A stretch of DNA of 64,000 nt from Hyphomicrobiales bacterium (GCA_017642935.1 JAEPOK010000002.1:1237501-1301500), one strand, 5' to 3'. Positions 28,172-36,761 are shown, counted from the stretch's first letter. The notes: generated from the sequence alone by a model not told the origin. Program-made: numbers and translations.

Positions 28172-28208
28172 TATATTTGTATATACAAATATAATGGATA
28201 AATGTCTA
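28172..28208 (-). promoter_or_regulatory. Promoter with perfect AT-rich operator for the ArsR operon
   Basis: The minus strand has TAGACA (28208-28203), a 17-base spacer and TATATA (28185-28180). The -10 box is the centre of a perfect 22-bp palindrome (28172-28193) with half-site TATATTTGTAT. Published BigR sites are AT-rich dyads over the -10 box, so this is the likely operator of the adjacent ArsR repressor. Confidence 0.7.
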
Positions 28209-28268
28209 GCCGCGCAGTCTTTCGTCTTTGGTCGAGGGGTGAATCGGTCCGCTAGGCGGCGGCCGCTT

Positions 28269-29279
28269 TTAGGGTCGCAGGATGATCTTGCCCATATGCT
28301 TTGAGCTTTCCATGCGCTGATGCGCCTTGCTCGCCTCGGCAAGCGGAAACACCGAGTCGACAGGAATGGTGACGTCCCCGGCCTCGATCAGCGGCCAGAC
28401 ATGGTGCAGCACATCGTCGGCCAGCTGGGCCTTAAAGGCGTCGGAGCGGGCCCGAAGGGTGGAGCCGGTGTGGGTGAGCCGTTTGAGCATGAGACGGGAG
28501 AAGTCCGCTTCCACGCTTGCGCCATTCAAGAACGCGATCTGCACGATCCGCCCTTCAACGGCGGCGGCTTTCCAATTGCGTTCTATGTAGTCGCCGCCGA
28601 CCATATCGAGGATGACATTGGCGCCTTTGCCGTCGGTCGCGGCTTTGACGCCCTCCACATAGTCCTCGCGCTGATAGTTGAAGGTGTGGTCGGCGCCGAG
28701 CTTGGCCATCGCCTCACACTTCTCGTCCGTTCCAGCGGTGGCCAGGACCGTCGCGCCATGGGCCTTGGCGAGCTGGATCGCCATGGTCCCAATGCCGGAT
28801 GTGCCACCATGGACCAGGAACGTCTCGCCCTCGGTCAAACCGCCTCGGTCAAAGACGTTCGACCAGACGGTGAACGCTGTCTCGGGAATCCCGGCGGCCT
28901 CTTCCAGCGACAGCCCATCGGGGATTGGTAGGGCGTGGCGTTCATCGGCCACGCAATAGTCGCCATAACCACCGCCGATCACCAGCGCGGTTACCTCATC
29001 GCCGACCTCATGGCGCTCGGCGCCGCGCGCCCGCGCGAAGATGGTGCCAGCCACTTCCAGCCCCGGGATGTCGCTTGCGCCCTTGGGTGGCGGGTAGGCG
29101 CCGACCCGTTGCAGAACATCGGGCCGATTGACGCCGGCGGCGGCCACCTTGATCAAGACCTTATGCTCGTCCAGATGCTGCGGCATGGGCCGTGTCCCCG
29201 GCACCAGAACATCCGGTCCCCCAGGTCGGTCGATGGTGATGACGTTGATGCTGCCGGGAAGATCAAAAAGGCTGTCCAT
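28269..29279 (-). CDS. NAD(P)H-quinone oxidoreductase, zinc-independent MDR family
   Basis: 336-residue medium-chain dehydrogenase/reductase of the quinone oxidoreductase (zeta-crystallin/PIG3) group. The N-terminal GroES-like fold contains AAAGVNRPDVLQRVGAYPPP. The Rossmann region has VHGGTSGIGTMAIQLAK, and the family lacks the catalytic zinc ligands, as here. NAD(P)H-dependent reduction of quinones or enones is the expected activity. Divergent from a DUF1192 gene, a known Rhizobiales arrangement. Confidence 0.88.
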   Translation of the reverse strand: MDSLFDLPGSINVITIDRPGGPDVLVPGTRPMPQHLDEHKVLIKVAAAGVNRPDVLQRVGAYPPPKGASDIPGLEVAGTIFARARGAERHEVGDEVTALVIGGGYGDYCVADERHALPIPDGLSLEEAAGIPETAFTVWSNVFDRGGLTEGETFLVHGGTSGIGTMAIQLAKAHGATVLATAGTDEKCEAMAKLGADHTFNYQREDYVEGVKAATDGKGANVILDMVGGDYIERNWKAAAVEGRIVQIAFLNGASVEADFSRLMLKRLTHTGSTLRARSDAFKAQLADDVLHHVWPLIEAGDVTIPVDSVFPLAEASKAHQRMESSKHMGKIILRP

Positions 29280-29370
29280 GGTTGGCCCTTGTTGCGTGCT
29301 GGGGAGGGGCGATACACTTCAATGCAACGCATAACCGGGCCAAGGGCTGCATTGAAGGGGGACAAAGGGC

Positions 29371-29565
29371 ATGGATCTCGATCTGGAACCGAAACCAAAA
29401 CCAAAAATCAGTGTCGGCGATGATCTCTCCGATGCGTCCGTGGGCGAGTTGGCCGAGCGGATCGAAGCGTTGCGCGGCGAGATCACGCGCTGCGAAGAGG
29501 CAATGAAGGCCAAGGATGCTGCCCGGCTCGCCGCCGATTCCGTGTTTGGCACGCCGAAATCCTAG
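29371..29565 (+). CDS. DUF1192 family protein
   Basis: 64 residues, acidic, soluble. The core LSDASVGELAERIEALRGEI with a following helical stretch (RCEEAMKAKDAARLAADSVF) is the DUF1192 pattern. ATG 29371 follows GGGGGACAAAGGGC. Function unknown. Confidence 0.82.
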   Translation: MDLDLEPKPKPKISVGDDLSDASVGELAERIEALRGEITRCEEAMKAKDAARLAADSVFGTPKS

Positions 29566-29569
29566 GGCC

Positions 29570-30016
29570 TCAGGCGAATTTCACCAGTGCCGCTCCAGCC
29601 AGCACCAACCCGGCGCCGGATGCCTTGATCCAGGTGATTGGGTCCTGCGCTGTGCCGAAAGCGCCTAGATGATCGAGCACCAGGGCGGTCACCAACTGCC
29701 CGGCGATGATGAGCACCGCCGCTGATCCAACGCCAAGCTTGGGCACCAGATAGACCACCGCCAAGATGTAGAGCGTAGCGATGATGCCGCCGACCCAGGC
29801 GGAGACCGGCACGGCCTTCATGGTCGCCATGTCGGGCAGCGGCGTTCGCGCGATCAAGAGTACCAAGCCAGTGGCCAGCACGCCGGTGAGGAAGACGAAA
29901 AAGGAGGCCATCACCAGCCCCTTCAGCGCAGTGCCCAGCTGACCGTTGAAGGCCAGCTGGAGCGGGATCATGGCGCCGGTGGCGAGCGCCATGGCGATGA
30001 GGATCATCTGTCCCAT
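29570..30016 (-). CDS. DMT-superfamily small permease (DUF606/YdcZ)
   Basis: 148 residues with five hydrophobic helices (MILIAMALATGAMIPLQLAF, VMASFFVFLTGVLATGLVLL, GIIATLYILAVVYLV, VLIIAGQLVTALVLDHLGAF and the C-terminal GAGLVLAGAALVKF). The pattern IAGQLVTALVLDHLG is typical of DUF606. It is an inner-membrane exporter-like protein of unknown substrate, next to the DJ-1/PfpI gene with a 9-bp gap, so probably one operon. Confidence 0.82.
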   Translation of the reverse strand: MGQMILIAMALATGAMIPLQLAFNGQLGTALKGLVMASFFVFLTGVLATGLVLLIARTPLPDMATMKAVPVSAWVGGIIATLYILAVVYLVPKLGVGSAAVLIIAGQLVTALVLDHLGAFGTAQDPITWIKASGAGLVLAGAALVKFA

Positions 30017-30025
30017 GTGGCCAGC

Positions 30026-30736
30026 CTAACCACGTAGCGCGGCGATAACTTCGCGCGCTGCGGCGCCTGCCGACATTTGCTGCTGGCCGGTGATCAGATT
30101 GCCATCACGGATGGCGAACTCTTCCATCGGTCCGGCAACTTCGAAGCTTGTATCAGCCAGCTTCCGAGTTTCGGTTTCGATCCAGAACGGTTGGATTTTC
30201 TGGCCGACGGCATTTTCTGCATATTCTTCTTCGGAGTTGGCAAAGCCGGTCCAGCGCTTGCCTTTCACAAGAAGATCGCCGTTCGATAGCTTGGCCTTCA
30301 ACAGCACGCAGGTGCCGTGGCAGACGGCGGCGGTCGGTTTGCCGGCCTCATAGAAGCGCGCGAGAAAGTCCTGCGTTGCCGTGTCATCGATCATGGTCAC
30401 CATCGGGCCCTGACCGCCGACCACAAACACCGCGTCGTAATCGGCTGCATTGAGGTCAGCGAGTTTGGGCGTACCTTTCAGCAGCGCCATTTTTTCTGGT
30501 GTCTGTTTGAAGGCCAGCGAGATGGTGTCCTCGGCGGAGTAGCCGCTTTCATCCTCCGGATCGGAATAGCCGTCGGCCTCCAGATCACCGCCATCAGGCG
30601 ATGCGATGGTGATGCTGTAACCGGCTTCTTCGAATTCCTTGTAGGCGTGGGTGAGTTCGGCCCACCAGAAACCGATCGGCCAGCCGGTGACCGGCGAGGT
30701 GGCGGGGTTGGATGCGATCATCAAAATATGGGTCAT
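30026..30736 (-). CDS. DJ-1/PfpI family protein (type 1 glutamine amidotransferase-like)
   Basis: 236 residues. The nucleophile elbow is AAVCHGTCVLLKAK with the reactive Cys, and VVGGQGPMVTM provides the oxyanion turn. An acidic residue follows the N-terminal helix (EFEEAGYSI). The form resembles the Hsp31-like/ThiJ group; glyoxalase, chaperone or unknown activity are all possible. First gene of a two-gene operon with the DMT permease, transcribed away from a LysR gene that may control it. Confidence 0.85.
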   Translation of the reverse strand: MTHILMIASNPATSPVTGWPIGFWWAELTHAYKEFEEAGYSITIASPDGGDLEADGYSDPEDESGYSAEDTISLAFKQTPEKMALLKGTPKLADLNAADYDAVFVVGGQGPMVTMIDDTATQDFLARFYEAGKPTAAVCHGTCVLLKAKLSNGDLLVKGKRWTGFANSEEEYAENAVGQKIQPFWIETETRKLADTSFEVAGPMEEFAIRDGNLITGQQQMSAGAAAREVIAALRG

Positions 30737-30822
30737 TGAAGTTCCCTTTCGTGGAGCGCTCTTGTGCGCTGTCAGCGATAGAGATAGGCAAAGAGCTTAT
30801 TCAACAAAACTGAAATAACTTC

Positions 30823-31752
30823 ATGTCTGATTTCGATAAAGTTAAACTTAGACGGTTGGATGTCACCGTCCTGCTGGTTTTTTCTGGCTTGATGCGACTC
30901 GGCAAAGCCACCTTGGTGGCTGAGGAACTCGGCCTGACTAACTCGTCCATTAGTCACGCGCTGCGGCGGTTGCGCGATGTCTTTGGCGATGAGCTTTTTC
31001 TGCGCCGGCCCCACGGGTTGGAGCCAACGGCATTTGCGCGGTCCATCGAGCCTGCCGTTCAAGCGGCGCTGGAGGCCTTGCAGGGCGCCTTGGCTGGACC
31101 GATTTCCTTTGAGCCCAGGCGAAGCCAGGCCCATATCCGGCTGGCGGCGCAGGATTATGAGATCGCCACCATTGTGCCGGCGCTACTTGCGCTACTGCGT
31201 GCCATTGCGCCCGGGATGACCCTTTCCATTCAGGCGCTTGCCAAGCCGGACGCTTTGAAAGCGCTGGAGGCCGGTGATGTCGATCTGGCGCTCGGATTTT
31301 TTCCGGAGCTGACGGCGGCGTATCTGAGTGCTCCTTTGCTTGAGGAAACCTATCTGGTCGCCGCGCACCCAAGCCATCCCTTCCTAAAGGACGGTCAAGA
31401 TCTCGACGTTTATCTGTCCGCCGATCATCTGCTGGTTTCAGGAGATGCGACCATGGCCGGTATCGTTGATCAGGTGTTGGCTGGGCAGGGGTTGAAGCGG
31501 CGCGTGGTGCTCTCCGTGCCGCTGTTCCTGCCGGCGCTGGCGATGCTGCCTGGCAATGCGATGCTTGCAACCTTGCCCGCTGCGTTGGTGAGGGCTCACG
31601 CCACGCGGTTCGGGTTGGCCTTTGCACCGCCGCCGTTGGACATTCGCGCTTTTCATGTGCAGGCCGTTCGGCATGTGCGCGAAGAGAAAAACCCCATGAT
31701 TACCTGGCTGATCAATGAGCTTCAAGCGGTCGCTGAGAACAGCCATGCCTAG
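30823..31752 (+). CDS. LysR family transcriptional regulator
   Basis: 309 residues. N-terminal winged HTH: LMRLGKATLVAEELGLTNSSISHALRRLRDVFGDELFLRRPHG. The effector domain starts near residue 95 (IRLAAQDYEIATIVPALLALL). The layout LRRLDVTVLLVF... is NodD/NahR-like. No good ribosome site precedes ATG 30823. Divergent from the DJ-1 gene across an 86-bp AT-richer spacer, where an inverted AGCGC-N6-GCGCT is found at 30755-30770. Likely an activator or repressor of the divergent operon. Confidence 0.9.
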   Translation: MSDFDKVKLRRLDVTVLLVFSGLMRLGKATLVAEELGLTNSSISHALRRLRDVFGDELFLRRPHGLEPTAFARSIEPAVQAALEALQGALAGPISFEPRRSQAHIRLAAQDYEIATIVPALLALLRAIAPGMTLSIQALAKPDALKALEAGDVDLALGFFPELTAAYLSAPLLEETYLVAAHPSHPFLKDGQDLDVYLSADHLLVSGDATMAGIVDQVLAGQGLKRRVVLSVPLFLPALAMLPGNAMLATLPAALVRAHATRFGLAFAPPPLDIRAFHVQAVRHVREEKNPMITWLINELQAVAENSHA

Positions 31753-31926
31753 ATTGGAGTAAACAAATTCACTCAATTTCGATGCGTTAAGGTTTTGGAA
31801 ACCTTTCTCGCTTACCTTCAAGTCATCGAGTTTTCTCGACAGTTTCTGAGCGATTGGTTGCTCATTGACGCCTCCCTGTTTTCAAACTGATTATTCAGCC
31901 GTGGCATCTGCTGCGGCTTTTTTTTT
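31753..31926 (+). ncRNA. Candidate small RNA or structured 3' UTR with terminator
   Basis: Between the LysR stop and the DUF1465 gene lie three stem-loops in a row: AAGGTTT-TGG-AAACCTT (31789-31805), TCGAG-TTTT-CTCGA near 31827-31840, and the terminator at 31897-31926. No ORF explains the stretch. It may be an independent small RNA or a processed 3' UTR of the LysR message. Confidence 0.35.
31897..31926 (+). terminator. Intrinsic terminator upstream of the DUF1465 gene
   Basis: Nine-bp stem AGCCGTGGC / GCTGCGGCT with two wobble pairs, ATCT tetraloop and a run of nine T. Confidence 0.75.
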
Positions 31927-32082
31927 GCGCTGACCCGACGGCGCGAGCGGCAATCGGTGACCAATCAGCGTTAACCGAGCCTGAAGAACGCGGCCCTTAG
32001 GGTGCGCGCGGATATAGACGGTTCGGCCAAATCGGCTATGCTCTGGGCCGGACAAAAGCAGCAACAATGATGGCGTAGCACG

Positions 32083-32625
32083 ATGGATCGAACGAGCGGC
32101 ATGGACGATGATCGGCTGACGGGCGTCGATGACCCTGTGTCTTTTGCCGACCGGCTGGTCGGGTCGAACGCGTTCCACGAGCTGTTCGAGCATGGCATGC
32201 AGCTTGTCGAGACGACGGCTGAGTATCTCGACAAGGAAGGCCGCGAAGAAGCAAAGGACCTGCCGCGCGCCGGTGCGATGGCCTACGCGACGGAGTCGAT
32301 GCGGCTGACCACCCGGTTGATGCAGCTGGCCTCCTGGCTGCTCCTTCAGCGAGCCGTGCACGAAGGGGAAATGACCCTGGAGCAGGCGGCTGAAGAAAAG
32401 GCCAAGGTGCGTATTCATGGGCTGTCCAGCCCGACGCAAGGTCCGGGTTGGGACGAGCTGCCCGGAACGCTGCGCGAACTGGTGGACGCCTCGCTGGATC
32501 TGCAAACCCGCGTGCAGCGCCTTGACGGCATTTTTTATCAGCGCGGCGAAAGGGTGCAGCAGGAAGAGCCTGCCGCCAACCCAGTGGCCGAACAGATGGC
32601 GCGTCTGTCAGACGCGTTCGGCTAG
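32083..32625 (+). CDS. DUF1465 family protein
   Basis: 180 residues. VSFADRLVGSNAFHELFEHGMQLVETTAEYLD and AMAYATESMRLTTRLMQLASWLLLQRAVHEGEM are the diagnostic stretches; the protein is mostly helical and cytosolic. ATG 32101 (MDDDRL) is an alternative start. The family is alphaproteobacterial, of unknown role, and usually sits next to rpmE as here, with a shared terminator between the two convergent genes. Confidence 0.85.
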   Translation: MDRTSGMDDDRLTGVDDPVSFADRLVGSNAFHELFEHGMQLVETTAEYLDKEGREEAKDLPRAGAMAYATESMRLTTRLMQLASWLLLQRAVHEGEMTLEQAAEEKAKVRIHGLSSPTQGPGWDELPGTLRELVDASLDLQTRVQRLDGIFYQRGERVQQEEPAANPVAEQMARLSDAFG

Positions 32626-32653
32626 GGCGCCACCCTTTTCAAGCTAAAACAAA

Positions 32654-32679
32654 AAAAGGCACCCAATAGGGTGCCTTTT
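32654..32679. terminator. Bidirectional terminator between the DUF1465 gene and rpmE
   Basis: Perfect 11-bp stem AAAAGGCACCC / GGGTGCCTTTT with AATA loop, A-run on one side and T-run on the other, so it works for both convergent genes. Confidence 0.9.
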
Positions 32680-32704
32680 GTCGTTTTGAACGGATTGCCC
32701 GGGC

Positions 32705-32932
32705 TTATTTGGAGCCGAGGAAACCGTCGAACTTGTTCTTGAACTTCGAGAGACGGCCACCACGGTCGAGCAGAGTCTGCTGACCGCCAGTCCAGGCAGG
32801 ATGGGTTGTTGGATCGATATCGAGGCGCAGCGTGTCGCCTTCTTTGCCGTAGGTCGAGCGGGTTTCGTACTCGGTGCCGTCGGTCATCACCACTTTGATG
32901 GTGTGGTAGTCGGGATGGATATCCTGTTTCAT
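32705..32932 (-). CDS. rpmE: 50S ribosomal protein L31
   Basis: 75 residues. [20 protein letters not shown] starts the protein and [25 protein letters not shown] is the conserved C-terminal part. The zinc-binding cysteines of the C+ form are absent (the N-terminal CxxC site is missing), so this is the zinc-free, alphaproteobacterial type of bL31. Confidence 0.96.
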   Translation of the reverse strand: MKQDIHPDYHTIKVVMTDGTEYETRSTYGKEGDTLRLDIDPTTHPAWTGGQQTLLDRGGRLSKFKNKFDGFLGSK

Positions 32933-33202
32933 CGTCTTTGTCCGTCATTGCGACGCCCGCGCGCCAAATTGGTGCAGCGTTGATCACGATTGATGTGAAA
33001 AATTCGGTCGCGACTGAAATTGTCCAGCGGTCAAAATCTGTCGCTTCAGCGCGCGTCGATACACGATGGGGCGACGGCTTGCAAGCGACTTGCGCCAGAC
33101 TTGGCCGGTGGGTTGGCCTTGCCTGCGATCAATCGGCTCACTCCCCCAAGTGATGGGCTGTAAAACCTTGCCATCAAACCGATTTGATCGGTAGGGAATG
33201 AC

Positions 33203-35044
33203 ATGGCCAACTCCGCTGATGCCCCCGCTGCGCCACCGCGCCTTGATGTGCAGTCCGCTCGTCAAACATTGCGCGATCTCTGGCCGTTTATCGCACCCTA
33301 CAAGGGCCGCATCGTGGCGGCGTTTTTCGCCCTTGTCGGGTCCACCGGCGCGACGCTGACAGTTCCCCTGTCGGTGCGCATGGTCATTGACCGCGGCTTC
33401 ACCGGCGAAGATGGCGTGCCGCTCGGTGGGGTGTTTCTGGGTTTGATTGCCGTGGTCAGCATTCTGGCCGTGATGAGCGCCTTGCGGTTTTATCTGGTTA
33501 CGTGGCTTGGCGAGCGGGTGGTGGCCGATTTGCGGTCTGCCGTCTTCAAGCGGATTATGCGGTTCGATCTGTCCTTTCACGATCGCGCCAGGGCTGGGGA
33601 ACTGGTCTCGCGCCTGACGAGCGACGCGACGCAGATGAAGTCCGCTGTCGGGTCGAGCGTGTCGGTCGCGCTGCGCAACTTTTTCATGTTCGTCGGCGCC
33701 AGCATCATGATGGTTGTGACCAGCCCGGCGCTTTCCGGTGCTGTGCTGATCGCGATCCCATTCATCGTCCTGCCGTTAATCGTGTTTGGCCGCCAGGTGC
33801 GGGCGCGCTCGCGGGTGGCGCAAGACGTGCTCGCTGATGCCTCGGCGATGGCGAGCGAAGCGATCAGCTCAGTGCGCACAGTGCAGGCCCATACAGCCCA
33901 AGGCCGGTTGGCTGGCGCATTTGCCCGCGCTGTTGAAGCCTCTTTTGAAGCCGCGCGGCATTCGATCATCGCCCGCGCGCTGCTCACCTCCTTTGCGATC
34001 TTCGTGATCTTTTCAAGCGTCGTCTTAGTGCTCTGGTACGGCGCCAACGCTGTGGTGGCCGGGGACATGACCGCCGGTGAGCTCGGCCAGTTTCTGCTCT
34101 ATGCGGTGTTTGCTGCCGGCGCGCTTGGTGAAGTGAGTCAGGTGGTTGGTGAGGTGGCGCAGGCCGTTGGTGCGGCGGATCGGCTCTGCGGCCTTTTGAA
34201 AGTGGACGTGAAGATCCTGCCCAACGACCAGGACGGTGCATCGAAGCCTGTCACGCCAGTGGCTGGTGATATCGGCCACGTGGTATTCGATCACGTGTCA
34301 TTCCGTTATGGCGATCTTGGCGGATCGAACACCAGCCAGCCGGTCCTGCGCGATGTGTCGTTCGAGGCTTTGCCCGGTAAAACGGTGGCGCTGGTTGGGC
34401 CTTCCGGCGCGGGCAAATCGACGGTGCTTCAACTGCTGATGCGTTTTTACGATGCCGAAAGCGGCGACGTGTTGGTCGATGGCAAGAAGGTGGCGGCGAT
34501 AGACCCAGTCGCGCTGCGCCAAAAAATGGCGCTGGTGCCGCAGGATGTTGCGATCTTTGCCGCCAGCGTACGCGACAATGTCGCTTTTGCCCGTCCTGAT
34601 GCCAGCGAGGACGATATTCAAGCTGCCCTGGCCGCAGCCAATGCGTCCGCGTTCGTTTACGGCATGCCGGACGGCATCAACACCATGCTTGGCGAGCGCG
34701 GGGTGAACCTGTCAGGCGGTCAGCGCCAGCGGATCGCCATTGCTCGTGCCGTGCTGCAGGATGCGCCCATCCTGCTGCTTGATGAGGCTACCAGCGCCCT
34801 TGATGCCGAGAGCGAGCATCTGGTGCAGGACGCGTTGGAACGGTTGATGGTGGGCCGCACGGTGATCGTGATTGCCCATCGATTGGCCACGGTGCGTAGT
34901 GCCGACCAGATCGTTGTGCTGGACGAAGGCAAGGTGGTTGAGCGCGGCACGCACGCAGAACTCGCCGCTTCTAATGGGCTTTACGCTCGCCTGGCAGATT
35001 TGCAGTTTTCCGATGTGCCGGAGAAGGCGGTGGAAAGGGTTTAA
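33203..35044 (+). CDS. ABC transporter, fused permease and ATPase (MsbA-like)
   Basis: 613-residue half transporter. Six transmembrane helices lie within about residues 35-310 (VAAFFALVGSTGATLTV, GVFLGLIAVVSILAVM and so on). The ATPase has Walker A VGPSGAGKST at about residue 398, signature LSGGQRQRIAIARA, Walker B ILLLDEATSALD and the H-loop IAHRLAT. ABCB/MsbA-type exporters move lipids or drugs outward as homodimers. The substrate cannot be told from context. A TetR gene converges on it. Confidence 0.9.
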   Translation: MANSADAPAAPPRLDVQSARQTLRDLWPFIAPYKGRIVAAFFALVGSTGATLTVPLSVRMVIDRGFTGEDGVPLGGVFLGLIAVVSILAVMSALRFYLVTWLGERVVADLRSAVFKRIMRFDLSFHDRARAGELVSRLTSDATQMKSAVGSSVSVALRNFFMFVGASIMMVVTSPALSGAVLIAIPFIVLPLIVFGRQVRARSRVAQDVLADASAMASEAISSVRTVQAHTAQGRLAGAFARAVEASFEAARHSIIARALLTSFAIFVIFSSVVLVLWYGANAVVAGDMTAGELGQFLLYAVFAAGALGEVSQVVGEVAQAVGAADRLCGLLKVDVKILPNDQDGASKPVTPVAGDIGHVVFDHVSFRYGDLGGSNTSQPVLRDVSFEALPGKTVALVGPSGAGKSTVLQLLMRFYDAESGDVLVDGKKVAAIDPVALRQKMALVPQDVAIFAASVRDNVAFARPDASEDDIQAALAAANASAFVYGMPDGINTMLGERGVNLSGGQRQRIAIARAVLQDAPILLLDEATSALDAESEHLVQDALERLMVGRTVIVIAHRLATVRSADQIVVLDEGKVVERGTHAELAASNGLYARLADLQFSDVPEKAVERV

Positions 35045-35083
35045 GCTGAATGTCAGCTCCAAGTCCGTAGGCACCGCCAACTC

Positions 35084-35662
35084 CTAAACGGCCAGGCCCT
35101 CGATCAGCTCCTTCAGCGCTGCCGATGCTAATGCAAAACGGTGCTGGCCGTCCGCATCGGCTGCAATCCAGAGTGCGGCATCAATCATCGCGCCATTGAT
35201 AAGCACGGCGAATGCCATGGCATTGCCTTGTTTGATGATGCCGCTGATCTGCATGGCTTCGATGGCGTCGCGAAGTGGCTCGATGCTGCCCTCCTGATCG
35301 ATCTGCCGAAGGCGCTGCCCAAGAACGGCGGGACCATCCTTGAACAAGATTTGCTGCACCTCTGGTTCGAGGGCCATCTCAAGATAGGCGACGCAGGTCT
35401 TGATGAAACCGTTGAGGCTCTCATCCGTCCCGGCAAGGGTCAGCAGTCGTTCTCCCACCTCATGGTCTATCTGGCGGACAACGGCTTCAAACAGGCCCTC
35501 TTTACCGCCGAAATTGTGATAGAGCGCGCCGCGCGTAACGCCAGCCTCGGCGCATAGCTCATCCATCGATGTGCGTGCATAGCCCCGCTCCAGGAAGCTC
35601 TTTCTCGCTGCCGCAATCAGCCGGGCAGACGTCTCCGCCTTCTTCTGTTCACGCACCTTCAT
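35084..35662 (-). CDS. TetR/AcrR family transcriptional repressor
   Basis: 192 residues from ATG 35662 (MKVREQKKAETSARLI). The HTH is RTSMDELCAEAGVTRGALYHNFGGKEGLF at about residues 29-57. The C-terminal ligand domain begins after VVRQIDHEVGERLL. The frame is open to ATG 35680, but that codon lies inside the operator, so the internal start is preferred. Divergent from the GNAT gene; two identical dyads in between (35677-35718) are its likely sites, giving repression of both. Confidence 0.88.
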   Translation of the reverse strand: MKVREQKKAETSARLIAAARKSFLERGYARTSMDELCAEAGVTRGALYHNFGGKEGLFEAVVRQIDHEVGERLLTLAGTDESLNGFIKTCVAYLEMALEPEVQQILFKDGPAVLGQRLRQIDQEGSIEPLRDAIEAMQISGIIKQGNAMAFAVLINGAMIDAALWIAADADGQHRFALASAALKELIEGLAV

Positions 35663-35673
35663 ATCGGTCTCTC

Positions 35674-35718
35674 TTGACATACGGCGTGTATGTTATATTT
35701 TACATACGTGGTGTATGT
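35674..35718 (+). promoter_or_regulatory. GNAT gene promoter with tandem TetR operators
   Basis: TTGACA (35674-35679), a 16-base spacer and TATTTT (35696-35701) form a promoter. Two dyads ACATAC-N5-GTATGT lie at 35677-35693 and 35702-35718, 25 bp centre to centre. The first covers the -35 to -10 spacer and the second the expected transcription start. Confidence 0.75.
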
Positions 35719-35737
35719 TAACGACGGAGCGTGTGAA

Positions 35738-36748
35738 GTGCAATCGATCAGGAAGCGCAAGGGCACAATCGATGATGCCGCGTTTTTAGCGCGGATGGAT
35801 TATGAGGCCTCGCTGCCGCCGTTCGACCAGTCGTTCTGGGATGAACTTGTCGGCCCAACGGGCAGCACCACGCTGACTTTCCTGGAACAGATGTTCCGCA
35901 ACAACGCATCCAACTGGGGCAATGCGGAAGACTTCATCATCCTGGAGTTGGACGGAGAGCCGGCAGCGTGCTGTGCGGTCTTCAGGCCGCTGGAGACGCC
36001 GCCTTCGCAAGGACTCTTCAATCTCGACAAGCTCCCCCAGATGGCTCGCCATTTGGGTTGGACGGAGGCTTCGAAACAAGCGTTCCGCGCAGCCTATGAA
36101 AAGGTGTGGAGCGGAGACACCGGATTTCTGAAGCCACAAGCAGACGTGATCATCGAGACGGTGGCCGTCTCACCTGATGCGCGCGGCAAGGGTCTCGGTC
36201 ATGCGCTTATGAATGCAGCCTTTGAGGAGGCTCGCGGCATGGGCGCGTCAAGCATCGGCATCATGGTGATCAATGGCAATGATGCTGCGAAGGCTCTCTA
36301 TGAGAAGCACTTCGAACCCTATGCGACCTTCCACGCTTCGTACTTCGATCACGAATTCCCGGGCCTCACCAAGTACCGGGCGACTCTTGCCGACGAAAGG
36401 AACAGACACATGGCAAACACCCCCGCACAGTCCCCCAACGATACGATGATCGTGATGTACAATCTTGCACCCGAACAAGGGCAAGAGGATTTTGAAAAAT
36501 GGCTGCAAGAGGTCGACCTTCCTGGATATGAGAAGGTCTCGTCTATGAGCGATCCGGTCTATTATCGTGCCGAGGAAACCTTGGAAGGTGGCAAGCCACC
36601 GTTCCAATACGTGGTCGCGATCAAATCAAAGCCCGGTGAGCAGGTCGATGAGGAAATGGGCGGCCCTGAATGGGAAGGTTTCGTCGCCGACTTCGAAAAT
36701 CGCACCCGCGATGCTGTTTACATCAGCGCATCGCGCATCATCGGCTGA
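35738..36748 (+). CDS. GNAT acetyltransferase fused to a C-terminal dimeric alpha/beta-barrel-like domain
   Basis: 336 residues from GTG 35738, chosen because it has GGAG upstream and because the earlier ATG 35690 lies before the likely transcription start. Residues about 1-220 are a GNAT N-acetyltransferase with motif A VAVSPDARGKGLGHALM (acetyl-CoA pyrophosphate loop RGKGLG) and motif B GIMVINGNDAAKALYEKH. The last 110 residues (MIVMYNLAPEQGQEDFEKWL onward) look like a small ferredoxin-like dimer domain of the HapK/REDY sort; this part is tentative. An internal ATG at 36410 with AAAGGA 8 bp before it could also start that domain alone. TetR-controlled. Confidence 0.78.
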   Translation: MQSIRKRKGTIDDAAFLARMDYEASLPPFDQSFWDELVGPTGSTTLTFLEQMFRNNASNWGNAEDFIILELDGEPAACCAVFRPLETPPSQGLFNLDKLPQMARHLGWTEASKQAFRAAYEKVWSGDTGFLKPQADVIIETVAVSPDARGKGLGHALMNAAFEEARGMGASSIGIMVINGNDAAKALYEKHFEPYATFHASYFDHEFPGLTKYRATLADERNRHMANTPAQSPNDTMIVMYNLAPEQGQEDFEKWLQEVDLPGYEKVSSMSDPVYYRAEETLEGGKPPFQYVVAIKSKPGEQVDEEMGGPEWEGFVADFENRTRDAVYISASRIIG

Positions 36749-36761
36749 TGCTTATATAAAG

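Noticed and set aside
31891-32505. 204-codon frame on the minus strand
   Set aside because: Antisense to the DUF1465 gene, and its start of homology-like sequence is only the complement of that gene.
35690-35737. Upstream ATG start for the GNAT gene
   Set aside because: It lies between the two TetR operators and upstream of the expected transcription start, and has no ribosome site.
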